Shown here one piece after another: positions 46,128 through 58,255 of a stretch of DNA of 64,000 nt. Source of the stretch: Branchinecta lynchi (taxonomy: Eukaryota; Arthropoda; Branchiopoda; Anostraca; Branchinectidae); the NCBI GenBank assembly GCA_023053575.1, contig JAKZAP010000001.1:14586849-14650848 (forward strand), written 5' to 3'. Each line of letters begins with the position of its first letter. Positions within the stretch are counted from its first letter, which is position 1. Under the pieces are notes generated by a model, which did no database searches, was not told the DNA's origin, and saw only the letters and a list, made by a program, of their open reading frames with translations. Made by a program: the position numbers and the translations under genes.

Positions 46128-46298
46128 TGGTGTACAGAAAGTGCCCGGTGCCGACACCGGTTGCCACACGTTAGAACATTAAAATCAGCATGTTTAGAAT
46201 TGCCTAAATTATGGCCGGCAACTTGGTTCCGGCCGGCGCCGGTCCGGGAGGGGATGTACAGCTGCCAGCAGGTTCCAGGGAGTGGGTAACCCCTCGGG
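46128..46298 (-). repeat. Dispersed repeat (inverted copy of 11411-11550)
   Basis: ggcaac..aaaatcagcatgtttagaattgcctaaatt..., ending ggttccagggagtgggtaacccctc, which is the reverse of the blocks at 11411-11550. It includes a GC-rich palindromic patch (ccggccggcgccggtccgg). Confidence 0.45.
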
Positions 46299-46884
46299 GA
46301 GCCTCCAATACTTCATTCTAATGCGTATTCTCGACGTCCCCCGAGGACTCCTCGGGGAATCGAAGGGAACGACGAGAATAGAGGGAGTCAGACCACGCGG
46401 ACTCCGCGTACAGAAACAGCGAGAACACCGGGAATGCTTCCAAAATGGATTTTGTTCGAGAAAAAAATATACAGTTGACGAAATTAGTCTGGATCCACTT
46501 TATTTTTTATTTTGTTTATTCTGATTGTTTTCAATTAATTTTATATTGCACCGACACCAGCAAAAATTGTTTCCCCTCTGAATCTGAAAGGGAGTCCTTT
46601 TTATGGCACTTGAGCATACTCAAGTGCCATATAGCGATCGTAATTTCTGTCGGTCTGTCTGTCTGTCGTTCTGTCGTTCTGTCGGTCTGTCCAGGTTTTG
46701 CTAGTTTGGGCACTTCCACACAAGCTAGGACGATGAAACTTCACAGGCATATCAGGGACCCGACCAGATCAACTTACAAATAGTCACTTCCCCAATCCAA
46801 CTTTCCCCGGATCCGGGAGTCCGGAAACTATAAAGTAAAACGGGAGCAAAAAGTAAAACGGGAGCAAAATAAAGCGCTGGCCGA

Positions 46885-46950
46885 ACGCGGGATCGAACCA
46901 GAAACCTTTAGGTTAACAGTCCAGTATTCTACAAATGAGCTATGCGATGA
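46885..46950 (-). repeat. tRNA-like relic (Asn-GUU-like) inside family 1
   Basis: On the minus strand: TAGCTC D-arm start, anticodon loop CTGTTAA, AAAGGTTTCTGGTTCGATCCC with B box GGTTCGATCCC (46889-46899). The acceptor and T stems do not pair well. A more decayed relative lies at 47175-47225 (GGCTCAGTGGTAGAAAACTGGACTGGC). The same flanking sequence (tttaaagatggtcagtccaagtca) follows both, so they are duplicated parts of the element. Confidence 0.4.
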
Positions 46951-47290
46951 TTCATCAGTAAGCGAATGCCGGTATAACAAAGGTTTAAAGATGGTCAGTC
47001 CAAGTCAAGCAAATCTAGTGAAACGTTTGGCAGGAATATCAGCGAACCAACCAGATTAACTTGGATATAATCATATTCCGGATCCGATCAGAGTGGGGGG
47101 AGTGGAGGGATGGGAAATCCGGAACTATTAACATGCATAACTTTGGAAAGGGTAATCAGACATACGTGAAACTTGACCTTTGTGTTGCCAGTCCAGTTTT
47201 CTACCACTGAGCCATGCCATGATGTATAAAAAGCGAATGCGAGAATAGATATGGTTTAAAGATGGTCAGTCCAAGTCAAACAAATCTAGT

Positions 47291-49530
47291 GAAACGCTTA
47301 GCAGGAATATCAGGGAACCAACCAGATTAACTTGGATATAATCATATTCCGGATACGATCATAGTGGGGGGAGTGGAGGGATGAGAAATCCGGAAACGAC
47401 GGTCTGTCGGTCTGTCCCGGTTTTGCTAGTTTGGGCACTTCCACATAAGCTAGGACGATGAAACTTGGCAGGCGTATAAGGGACCGAACCAGACTAACAT
47501 GGAAACAGTCACTTCCCCGATCCGGCCATCGTGGGGGGGTGGAGCAACAAGAAATCCGGAAACTAGTAACATGCATAACTTTAGAACGGGTAATCGGACT
47601 TGCGTGAAACTTGACATATGTCAAGAACAATTGCCGATAACTGGGGGGGGGGGGGGGGGGGGGCTGGAGGGGGGGCTGGAGGGGGGCACCCAAAACCTCG
47701 TGAAACGCTTCCACATAAGCTAGAACGATGGAACTTGGCAGGCGTGTTGGGAAACCGACCAGATTAACTTGGATATAATCACTTCCCCGATCCGGCCATC
47801 TTGGGGGCAGTGGAGGGATGGGAAATCCGGAAAGTAGTAGCATGCCTAACTTTTGAACGGGTAATCAGATATGCCTGAAACTTGACATATGTCAAGAACA
47901 AGTGCTTCAGAAGCTCAATTTCAAATCCGGACCAGATCCGATAACTTGGGGGGGGGGGGGGGGGGGGGGCTGGAGGGGGCACCGGAAATCTCATGAAACG
48001 CTTCCACATAAGCTAGGACAATGAAATTTGGCAGGCATATCAGGGAACCGACCAGAAGAACTTGGAAATAATCACTTTCCCCATCCGGTCATTGTGGGAG
48101 GAGTGGAGGGATGGGAAATCCGGAAACTAGTAGCATGCATGACTTTGGAACGGGTAATCAGACATGCAAGAAACTTGACATATGTCAAGAACAAGTGCTT
48201 CAGATGCTCAGTTTCAAATCCGGACCAGATCCGATCACTGGGGGGGGGGGGAGCTGGAGGGGTAACCGGAAATCTGGTGAAACGCTTCCAAATGAGCTAG
48301 CACAATAAAACTTGACAGGCATATGAGGGAACCAACCAGATTAACATGGAAATAATCGCTTCCCCGATCCTGCTATCGCGGGGGGGGGGGGGGGGGTAGA
48401 GGGAAGGGGAGTCCGGAAACTCCCCCGGAAACGCTTAGCAGGAATATCAGGGAACCAACCAGATTAACTTGGATATAATCATATTCCGGATACGATCATA
48501 GTGGGGGGAGTGGAGGGATGAGAAATCCGGAAACGACGGTCTGTCGGTCTGTCCCGGTTTTGCTAGTTTGGGCACTTCCACATAAGCTAGGACGATGAAA
48601 CTTGGCAGGCGTATAAGGGACCGAACCAGATTAACATGGAAACAGTCACTTCCTCGATCCGGCCATCGTGGGGGGGGGGGGGTGGAGCAACAAGAAATCC
48701 GGAAACTAGTAACATGCATAACTTTAGAACGGGTAATCGGACTTGCGTGAAACTTAACATATGTCAAGAACAATTGCCGATAACTGGGGGGGGGGGGCTG
48801 GAGGGGGGCACCCAAAACCTCGTGAAACGCTTCCACATAAGCTAGAACGATGAAACTTGGCAGGCGTGTTGGGAAACCGACCAGATTAACTTGGAAATAA
48901 TCACTTCCCGGATCCGGCCATCTTGGGGGCAGTGGAGGGATGGGAAATCCGGAAAGTAGTAGCATGCCTAACTTTTGAACGGGTAATCAGATATGCCTGA
49001 AACTTGACATATGTCAAGAACAAGTGCTTCAGAAGCTCAATTTCAAATCCGGACCAGATCCGATAACTTGGGGGGGGGGATGCTGGAGGGGGCACCGGAA
49101 ATCTCATGAAACGCTTCCACATAAGCTAGGACAATGAAATTTGGCAGGCATATCAGGGAACCGACCAGAAGAACTTGGAAATAATCACTTTCCCCATCCG
49201 GTCATTGTGGGAGGAGTGGAGGGATGGGAAATCCAGAAACTAGTAACATGCATAACTTTGGAACGGGTAATCAGACATGCAAGAAACTTGACATATGTCA
49301 AGAACAAGTGCTTCAGATGCTCAGTTTCAAATCCGGACCAGATCCGATCACTGGGGGGGGGGAGCTGGAGGGGCAACCGGAAATCTGGTAAAACGCTTCC
49401 AAATAAGCTAGCACAATAAAACTTGACAGGCATATGAGGGAACCAACCAGATTAACTTGGAAATAATCGCTTCCCCGATCCTGCTATCGCGGGGGGGGGG
49501 GTAGAGGGAAGGGGAGTCCGGAAACTAGAA
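47291..49530. repeat. 1,137-bp tandem duplication inside family 1
   Basis: Starts gaaacgcttagcaggaatatcagggaacc at 47291 and again at 48428. The two units are nearly identical apart from G-run lengths (for example about 20 versus 11 G after ccgataact) and single substitutions. Long similar ORFs on both strands (e.g. 47310-47843 and 48447-48965) are by-products. Confidence 0.7.
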
Positions 49531-50641
49531 ACATGCATAACTCTGGAATGGATAATCGGACATGCATAAAACTTGACAATTGTGAAGAACAAGTGTCTCA
49601 GATTTTCAGTTTCAAGTCTGGACCAAATCCGAAGAAAGGGGGATTAGAGGGGGGGACCGGAAATGTCGTGAAATGCTTAGGGTCGATGGATCGGGATGTC
49701 ACAGTAGAGGGGTTGGAAGGGGTTTTCCCGGATTTCCGGTGATCACGAGTTAGGGTACTTCGAAGGGTACTTCCACGTGTACTAGGACCATGAAACTTGG
49801 CAGACATATTAGGTACTCCTCCAGGTCAACTTGAAAATAGTTCTTTTCCCGATCCGATGATCATGGGGGAGATTCTATTGACATGCATAACTTTGGAACA
49901 GGTGATCAGACGTGCATGAAACTTGTCAAGTGTCAAGAACAAGTGACTCAGATGATCAATTTCAAGTCTGGAACGGATCTGACAACATCGGGAGGAGCTG
50001 AAGGCGGGGGGAGAAATCTCTTGAAGCGCTTAGAGTCGAGAGATCGGGATGGGACTTGGAGGGAAGAACAAGCATAAGCCATAGATACATTGTAGAGGCT
50101 TAACGGCCTGCCATTCAATTTGTAAATATATTATTATTATTATTGACAAAACAGGACCGATCGTGTCACAGTGGGGGGAGCTGGAGGGGTTTTCCCTAAT
50201 TCCGATGATCACGAGTTAGGGTACTTCCAGATGTGCTATGACCGTGAAACTTTGCAGGCATGTTAGGGACTCTATTAGATTGCCTTGAAAATATAGTCCC
50301 TCCCCCGATCCGATCATCGTTGGAGGAAGATACAGTTGTCAATGAGTGGTATAACCATTTCAGATCTACTAGATCAAGCCCATTTTCTGATGAAATGAAT
50401 ATCGGGAGAGAGATCCAGTCTTCCCCGAAAATCACGGTTTTCTATTTCTTTCGACAAACATGCTAACTGTTCTTACAAGTGCCATATGAGCTTTCAGCTC
50501 TTGTTTATGATGGTGGTGATAATCGGAGCATTCCCCGTCCTTGGGGACTCGCGAGAATACGGGGAGTGAGTCCCCGGGACAAACAAAAACGCGGGGACTC
50601 CTCAAGTGGAGTCCTTGGGGAACGGCGAGAATATGCCTCTA

Positions 50642-51102
50642 GTCTTTTGTTAACAGCACCTATTTTCGATGTTGTCACTTAGACGACGCACTTTTTAGAG
50701 ATCTTTTAGAGAGAACTTTTAGAGAAACCGGCATCGAGAAATCCACGCGAAAAACTGACAGCTCCTAAGAGTACAAAAGGTCATAAACCCACTCGCCAGA
50801 ATAATTGTTCTCTCTAAAAAAAAGTTCCAAGTCCGCCTAAAGGCCTAGTAACCTGTATGTATGCTCAATGCTGATGCTTCGGTAATAAATGTCGACGACT
50901 TTACTAGGCGCTGGTAGTTAATCACTTACACCTGTGAAAGGCAACAATTTAAGCAGATCTACCAAACTTTTAAAAGTTCGTGCTACTGAAGCTTTTCACG
51001 AAACCTGTCTGTATTTCATGGCACTGGATGGAAAGTCAGATGGGATTTATTCTAGCCATATTCCTATCCTTCTCGACAAGATTCCCTTTTAGACTCTGGC
51101 TA
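50642..51102. other. Unassigned intron sequence
   Basis: A short repeat ttttagaga is present three times near 50690-50730; otherwise nothing is recognised. Confidence 0.25.
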
Positions 51103-52495
51103 AACAAGACCAAAGGTTTCGATGGGATCCCAAAAATTCAATATCTGATCCAGACAACTGGGTCTTGTCTTAGCCAGATCCAGTCTTCGCCAGACTCCTT
51201 GAACATTTTTACAATTAAAATTCAGAAACAGATTAAGGCCAAATAGCTAATCACCTGAGAAAACCAAGTTCAGATTTGGATTCAGCATGTTTGTTTAACC
51301 CTATAAGTCATATCTGTTTTGACGAAAACTTCCTGCCACTTCTGCCAATTTCCCGGTTCCGGCCGAACTCCAGAACTACTTGTCCGGCGAAAAAAGAAAG
51401 CTCAAAGACGAAATCAGGGTATCTTCTTTCCGCAGTAATGAACTGCGGAGTTAAGTTTCAAATAGAAACTTAACTTATAACAAATTTTCCGATTCCAGCC
51501 GGATTCCGGTCGAACTATATGTCCAGGTAAAATACGATTGTCATACAGGGACTCAGCATCTCTTCTTACCCTTAAATCGCTTATCTAATCAACTAGAAAT
51601 AAAACTTTGACTTCCAACAGTTTTCCGGTTTTGGCCGGATTCCGGACGAACTACATGTCCGGGTAGAAACTTCTTTTCACATAAGTGTTCTGCATGTCTT
51701 CTTGCCCTAAATCGAACATCTAATCAACTACAAATAAAACTTTTAATTTTGACAAACTTTCCGGTTTGGGCCGGATTCCGGTCGAAATACTTGTCCGTCG
51801 AGAAAATAGTTTTCAACATCGTCTTCAGCATGTTTTCCTACCTCTAGATCGAACATTTAGTCAACTTCAAATAAAACTTTTACTTTCAACAAACTTTCCG
51901 GTTTGGGCCGGATTCCGGGCGAAATACTTGTCCGTCGAGAAAATAGTTTTCACCGTCGTCTTCAGAATGTCTTCCTACCCCTAAATCGAACATCTAATCA
52001 ATTTCAAATAAAACTTTTACTTTCAACAAACTTTCCGGTTTGGGCCGGATTCCGGGCGAAATACTTGTCCGTCGAGAAAATAATTTTCACCATCGTCTTC
52101 AGCATGTCTTCCTACCCCTGAATCGAACATCTAATCAACTTCAAATAAAACTTTTACTTTCAACAAACTTTCCGATGACAAAATGTCCGATGACAAAATG
52201 GTTTTCACCATCGTGTTCAGCATGTCTTCTTACCCCATAATCGACTATCACATTAGCTGTTTCAAAATATTTTGTTTGTCCCTTAATTTGAATCCCCTCC
52301 CCCATCCCTAAATGTAGAGCTACAAAGCCCATCTACGAACTTGACTGGTCCGACGACCCAACGAACCCTCACACCAAGTTTCATCAAAATATCTCATTCC
52401 CTTCGAGAGTTATCGTGCTTACAGACGGACGGACGGACGGACAACTTTTGCGATGTCATAGGTATCCCTCCACTTACGTTTTGGGATCCCAAAAA
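51103..52495 (-). mobile_element. Family 2 element with clear 137-bp satellite array
   Basis: The ends aacaagaccaaaggtttcgatgggatccc and cacttacgttttgggatcccaaaaa are intact. Three near-identical 137-bp units (51766, 51903, 52040) are flanked by diverged ones from about 51480; the last is truncated by a ~50-bp deletion with tccgatgacaaaatg doubled (52172-52200). The block accaagtttcatcaaaatatctcattcccttcgagagttatcgtg and (gacg)n precede the right palindrome. Confidence 0.75.
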
Positions 52496-52742
52496 CGAAC
52501 CTGCGGTCTATCCAATATGTCCGGTTTTCCTGAATTCCGGTCGATTGCTCGGTTCCTTGCCGTCGATTTCATAAAACCCTGTTTCATTGTCCACGGCCAG
52601 GAGTCGGATGCGTGGTTAGAGGCAAACCATCCGATGCTTCCCGTGCTTTACCCTAGATTTCTCTGGGTACCTGCTTCACAGCTGGGTCGTCTGCGGCTAG
52701 TCTCGCAAAATCGCATCCCTGATTCCGTTGACTGACGAAACT

Positions 52743-52888
52743 GGGGCCTCCACTGACAATCATAAGTCCGCCATAACCGTCGTCGTCCGGACCCAGCGAG
52801 CTCTCATTGGCTGAAAACCGCCAAAATGGCCGCTTACGACGCGTGACGATCGCTTCCGACAGCTTACGATTGTCTGTGGAGGACCCCC
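52743..52888. mobile_element. Fold-back MITE, GGGGCCTCCAC ends, 146 bp
   Basis: GGGGCCTCCACTGACAATC and the mirrored GATTGTCTGTGGAGGACCCC, with inner (c/t)ataag / cttacga. No clear target duplication. The inner part contains ggctgaaaaccgcc-aaaatggcc. Confidence 0.45.
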
Positions 52889-53369
52889 TGAAGTCCAACG
52901 TAAATACCAGTACACATAGTTATCGGTCTTAACGGACGAACGGAGAGTTCTAGTACATATGCATATCGATATTATCATATATATGTATATACATATATAC
53001 AACACAATATGGCTGGCAGAGGATTGTCATGAGTAACACATGTCAAACAGGGGTGGCCCGAAGGGGGGGTGAGGGGGGGTGACTCACCCCCCCCTGCCTT
53101 TTGCTAAGTCGTATCAGTCGTTTATTTTGGCCTTTTGCTAACTCATTTCAGTCGTTTTTTTGGTCTCGCCGAGGTCCCTGGCATTCATTTTAATCACAAA
53201 TAATCCGAGTCGTTCAAAAAAACGACTCTTGCATAGCTTCAGTCGGAAGCCCGTCCCTTAGGACAAGTCGAGTCGTTTAAACCAGGTTTTGTAACACCAT
53301 AGCTCGGAAGGGCAGCAATGCCGCTACCTGTTCTACTCCCATGTGAATTGGATCTGCCTCACTCTGGTC

Positions 53370-55083
53370 CAGTGTTGCCACTTATGCCGCATTTCGCGGC
53401 ATAATGCCGCGATTCCGAGGGAAATGCCGCGTAAAATTTTTATGATGCCGCACGTCGCAATTATGCCGCGAAATGGCTTTTTCCATTACGTAAAATTTGT
53501 CCAACTTGAAGTATCTCGTCTTACGCGAATGTCTGGCAATACACGTCTTTGTTGCATAAAATTGGGATTTAGAAGCCGCGTTCGATTCGCAGAAGTCCAC
53601 CACGGACCTTAATTAATGACCTGCCGGTCGGCAGCTTGTCCCCTGGGAGACAATTTTGTTCACCACATGGGTTGAATTGATCAGACGTTTGAAATTCTCA
53701 GTTCATCCGATGACCCTTGTCAGGAGTTGTCCGAACCAAACAGTCCATTTTAGTTTGTGTTTTGGAGTTAGCAATAGGCCAGACTTGTCTTGCGTCACAG
53801 GATTTTACGACATAGGATTGTGTGATGGTAAGTAATAACTTTATTAGGTATATGTCAGCGAGGGTTTATTGACCCCAAAAGTACTGGCCTATCCTAGGGG
53901 GTAGGCGGCTTCTATGATATGTTTTCTTTGTTTTTGTTTTCCAAAACAGCACGTTTTCACTATTTGCCAGTTCGTTCCTTCTATTAAAAATTCGGGTTTG
54001 TCATATACATACTATCAACCAGAGGCGGTACTATTCAGCAAGGTATTTACCGACGGGCTGGTAGTTTCTGGGATCCCAAAGCGTAAGTGGAGGGATACCT
54101 ATAAGATCGCAAAAGCTGTCTGTCCGTCCGTCTGAGGGCACGATATCTCTCGAAGGAATGAGATATTTTGATGGAACTTGGTGTGAGGATTCTTTGGGTC
54201 AACGGAAAGGTCTAGTTCGCAGATGGGCTCTCTTAGCCCTACATTTAGGGGTGGGGAGGGGGGTCAAATTAAGGGGCAAACAAAATGTTTTTAAACAGCT
54301 AATGAGATAGTCGATTAAGGGGCAAGAAGACATGCTGAAAACGACTATGAACACCATTTTCTTGCCGGACAAGTAGTTCGCCTGGAATCCGGCCAAAACC
54401 GGTTTTATTTGAAGTTAATTATATGTTCGATTTAGGGATAAAGACGTACTGAACACGAAAACATTTTGTACCCGGACAAGTAGTTCACCTAGTATCCGAT
54501 CCGGCCCAAATCGGAAAATTAGTTAAAAGCAGAAAGTGTTTTTTGAAGTTGATTAGATGTCTAATTCAGGGTTAAGAAGAGATCTGAATCCGTATACGAC
54601 AATCATTTCTTACCCGAACATATACTTCACCCGGAATCCGACTGAAACCCGGAAAATTTGTTATAAGTTAAAGTTTTATCTGAAGTTGATTAGATGTTCG
54701 ATATCAGGGTCAGGAGAAGGTAAGTTCGCCTGGAATTCGGCCGAAACCGGAAATTTCGCAGAAGTAAAGCAGGAAGTTTCGATCAGTCTCGTCAAAATAG
54801 ATAGCCTATGACTTATAGTAAACACATATCCGGAATCCATATCGTAACTTTGTTTTCTCAGGTGATTAGCTATTTGGCCTTAATCTGTTTCTAAATTTTA
54901 ATACTACAAATATTCAAGGAGCCTGACGAAGACAAGACCCATTTCAATATCAATAACGTTTTTTTTTCGAGAATTTAGGGCATGCCGCGAATGTTACCGC
55001 ATTTTGGTTGAGGGATACCGCAGAAATGCCGCTTTTTGACGAGGCCGGCACCGCGAAGCGGTGCCGGTCGAGTGGCAACACTG
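53370..55083. mobile_element. hAT-type element, CAGTGTTGCCACT ends, 1,714 bp
   Basis: Perfect 13-bp termini and a perfect 8-bp duplication ctctggtc (53362-53369, 55084-55091). Subterminal atgccgcg motifs repeat at both ends. A family 2 element (54067-54940), next to a cagaggcggtactattc hAT-end scrap (54020-54063), interrupts it. Related decayed copy at 26646-27160; a short MITE with the same ends at 43650-43928. Confidence 0.75.
54067..54940 (+). mobile_element. Family 2 element nested in a hAT
   Basis: tctgggatcccaaagcgtaagtggaggga start; the end is truncated in ttcaaggagcctgacgaagacaagaccc without the right palindrome. Three to four satellite units (gaatccggcc..ccgg) occur between 54310 and 54770. 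Confidence 0.6.
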
Positions 55084-55475
55084 CTCTGGTCTTTCAGATT
55101 TTAGTGAGTCGGCAAAATAGGTTAGTTGTTGAAGTGAAGTCTGACTGGATAACATTGTTATACCTTATAGACCAAAAGCGAGAGACATGGTTATGTGCAT
55201 TGAGTTTTGGTCAAACTTTGGCTATAAGTGAAAAAAGAAGGAACAGAATGGAAAAGCCATCAGCAATCAAATGACAGGAGACCCGCGAAACAAGTCTGCC
55301 CAGAACAGATAGAAAAATGTCGATTACAAAGAGAGTTGAGGTGGTAACAACGCTTGAAAAGGACAAGGAAGATTTTAAGATACACCCGAAATTCATTTTT
55401 CAGGACAGGAGGGGTTCTGCATAAGCTAGAATAGCTCATTCTAGTCGGGAGGTAAATTTTTGACCTATAAGCTAG

Positions 55476-58255
55476 CAGAGGCGTTACTATCCAAACTGTT
55501 TGGGAGGGGGGAGCAAAAATATTCCTTCAGCCCAAGCTGACTGCGAATCATATTTATCACTGCTGACTGCGAATCACGGCACTACCAAGTATGGGAGGGG
55601 CACGGTATTTACCGACTGGCTGGTAATTTTTACCGGCTTCTTTTGCGGGAAAAACGACTGTTTGACAAAAAATCAACTGATTTTAAGAACAAGAGCTAGA
55701 GCTCATATGGCACTTGTTAAGAGTAGGCAGTACAAGAAAGTAGACGAGAACGTCACAAAATACACCCGCCATCCAAAAATGCGGTTCGGAAGTAGAAATA
55801 GAATATTTAGTTACACTCACTTCTGAGCAGTTCCGGCATCGTCTCGATTATCTGTGGCAAATGCACATGACTTCAAACTTCCAAGTTTCAGCCCAATAAA
55901 TCCACTCGTTTGATCCCTAGACGTGCTAGAGGATTTCCGGTACTCCCTCCATCTCCCCTACCGTGACCGAATCTGGTTCGGACTAACCATCTAAAGCATC
56001 TTATTTTATACCATCTATCAAGTTTCACTCTAATCTGAGCATTTTTGGAAAATTCCGGTACCCCCCCCCCCCCCCACCAACGTTGTCGGATCAAGTTCGG
56101 GCCCAAAATATGTCATCTAGGGTGTATGCTTTCTCTACGTTCCATGTTTCATTTAAACTGATGAACTCGTTCTCAAAATTTCCGACAATCTCCCTCCAAC
56201 TCCCCCTACTGTGGCCGAACAGGACTTGAAAACATAAACGTCGTATCTCTTAATCCCCTCTTCCTGTCGATCAAGTTTTACTGAAATTGGAGCATAGCCT
56301 ATCTGCAAGTTTCCAATACCCCCCCCCCCCGTGCCTTGGCCGAATCCGGCCCGGATGCCAAATAACAAATCTAGGCCGCATAAACTCGGCGCTGTCGAAC
56401 TTGCATCTCATTCGGTCCATCCGTTTGGTTTTTCTGCATGTCAAAAGCTCCCCCCTCCCCAATTCCCCCAACCGTGGTCGCATATACTTCGAACGCATGT
56501 TTTACATGTCGAGGCCATCGATTCTTATCACCCATTAAGTTTCGCTCGAATCAGACCACTCAGTTGCAGTTTACAGTCAATTTTACAGTCAATTTCCATA
56601 TTTCTCTTCCCTTGCTCCCCCAAAATGCTCGGATCTAGGAACGGAAATTTACGGGGGTATATTGTGTCAGGTTCCTAAGTCAATTAAATCTGGTCGCTAA
56701 TCCGCCTGCAAAGTTTCGTTGTTTTAGTACATCTGGAACTACTCTAACCGGAATTCAAGGAAGCCCCTCCAACTCCCCCACACAGAGCCCCGAAACCGTC
56801 TGGCTCCGTTGATTTCGTATCTAGGCCTAATTCTTGTTCTCTCCATTAAGTTCCGTCGCAATCCCTCTGCTTTTAGAGTTTCTTGATTTTCTGCCCCCCC
56901 CCCCCATCCCCCCACAGGTATCGGACCCGACCCGGAGTTGACACTGAACATCCTAGGCGATAGCTCTTTCCACCAGACAAGTTTCATTCAAATCCGATCA
57001 CACATTCAAAAGTTATGCACGTCACTAGATTCCGGACTCCCCATCCATCCACTCCTCCCACGATGGTCGGATCAGGGAAACGGCTGTTCTCAAGTCAATC
57101 TGTTCGGATCCCTGACATACCTGCCAAGTTTCATCGCCCTAGCACATCAGGAAGTAGGCCGAACTCACCAGATGGCTAGAAATCCGGACCCCCACCCCAA
57201 CTCCCCCACGGTGCCCGGATCCGGTCCGGTTATGTGAATGAAGTATCTAGGGCTTGTGCTTGTTCTTCCCACCAAGTTTTCATCCCGATCCCTCCATTCT
57301 AAGCGTTTCTCAAGATTTCCGGTTCCCTAGCCCAACTCCCCCCAGTGTCATCGGATCCGGTTCGGATTTAAAGTGGCACGTCTGAGACACGAGGTCATCC
57401 TAAATATCAACTTTCATTAAGATCCGATCAGTCGTTCGTAAGTTAAAAATAACTCAAATTTTGGCTTCCCCCTCCCTCCACTCCCCCTCCCACATGGTCG
57501 GATCGGGGAAGTGACTATTTTCTATTTAATCTGGTCGGGTCCATGACAAGCCTGCAAATTTTCATCGTCCCAGCACATCAGGAAGCACCGAACTGGCCGG
57601 ATCACTACAAATTCGGACTTCTCCCCCCCCCCAAACTCCCCCAAAGTGAGTGGACCCGTTCCGGTTATATCAGTCACGTATTCAGGGCTTGTGCTTGTAC
57701 TTTCCACCAAGTTTCATCCGGATCTCTCCACTAGTGTTTTCCAAGATTTCCGGTTTTCCCCTCCAACTCCCCCCAATGTCACCGAATCCGGTCCGGATCT
57801 GAAAATGGACCGTCTGAGACACGGAAGTCCTTCCATATATCAAGTTTCATTAAGATCCGATAACCCATTCGTCATCTAAAAATATCTAATTTTTCCTAAT
57901 TTTTCCGGATTCCCCCTCCCTCCACTCCCCTCCGGATGGTCGGATCGGAAGCGACTATTTCTAATTTAATCTGGTCCAGTCCCTGATAAGCCTGCCAAGT
58001 TTCATCGTCCTACCTTATCTGGAAGTGCCCGAACTAGCAAAACCGGGACCGACAGACCGACTGACGGACAGAAATTACAATCGCTATATGGCACTTGCCA
58101 AAAACTGATTGTTTTTAAGAAAAATCGACTTACAAAAAACTGACTGTTTCGAAGAAAAATCGACTGTTTCCAAAAAAAATCGCACCGCTTCTCGCCGATT
58201 CAGCAATTTTGTACCGGCTGGTTGACAATGTCGGGGGGGGGGGCATCTGTATAGC
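55476..58255 (-). mobile_element. hAT relic split by a family 1 element
   Basis: The left end cagaggcgttactatcc...ggtatttaccgactggctgg matches the right end of 3997-4709 inverted. 58100-58255 (ccaaaaactgattg...cagcaattttgtacc..gacaatgtcggggg) matches its left end. Family 1 (55688-58098) separates the halves. A hammerhead-repeat tail is inserted at 55522-55580. The outer right terminus is missing. Confidence 0.5.
55688..58098 (+). mobile_element. Family 1 element, 2.4 kb
   Basis: 5' end aacaagagctagagctcatatggcacttgttaagag; 3' end cagaaattacaatcgctatatggcacttg, where the second half of the hairpin is lost. The body is collinear with 37434-40420 (for example agttccggcatcgtctcgatt, tcatctcattcggtccatccgtttgg, gatggtcggatc) but lacks its ~590-bp internal duplication. 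Confidence 0.65.

Larger units (their letters stand above)
46603..50505 (-). mobile_element. Family 1 element, 3.9 kb, inserted in family 3 MITE
   Basis: On the minus strand it begins aacaagagctgaaagctcatatggcacttg (near 50505) and ends ctatatggcacttgagTATGctcaagtgccat at 46603, a perfect 12-bp hairpin followed by AAAA. A 1,137-bp tandem duplication (47291-48427 / 48428-49530) makes it longer than other copies. Two tRNA-like relics lie at 46885-46950 and 47175-47225. The target was an A run inside the MITE, so the duplication length is ambiguous. Confidence 0.7.
46321..50638 (-). mobile_element. Family 3 MITE split by a 3.9-kb insertion
   Basis: The left part 46321-46602 (atgcgtattctcgac..., to ...gggagtcctttt) and right part 50506-50638 (tgatggtggtgataatcggagc..., to ...gcgagaatatgcct) are the two halves of one inverted family 3 copy. 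CTA flanks the outer ends (46318-46320, 50639-50641). Without the insert the element would be about 415 bp, as expected. The insert is a family 1 element. Confidence 0.75.

Noticed and set aside
47310..48965. Two similar ORFs of 177 and 172 codons as paralogous genes
   Set aside because: They are the two copies of a non-coding tandem duplication inside family 1; equally long frames occur on the other strand and family 1 copies elsewhere do not keep the frame.
51766..52240. Repeated MGRIPGEILVRRENSFH ORFs as a protein repeat family or a CRISPR-like array
   Set aside because: They are translations of the 137-bp satellite unit. Units are contiguous without unique spacers and the frame breaks in other family 2 copies.
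13853..54100. The recurrent aacgtaagtggagggat as a conserved splice donor
   Set aside because: It sits at a fixed distance from the GGGATCCC end in all family 2 copies and is part of the element, with no exon before it.
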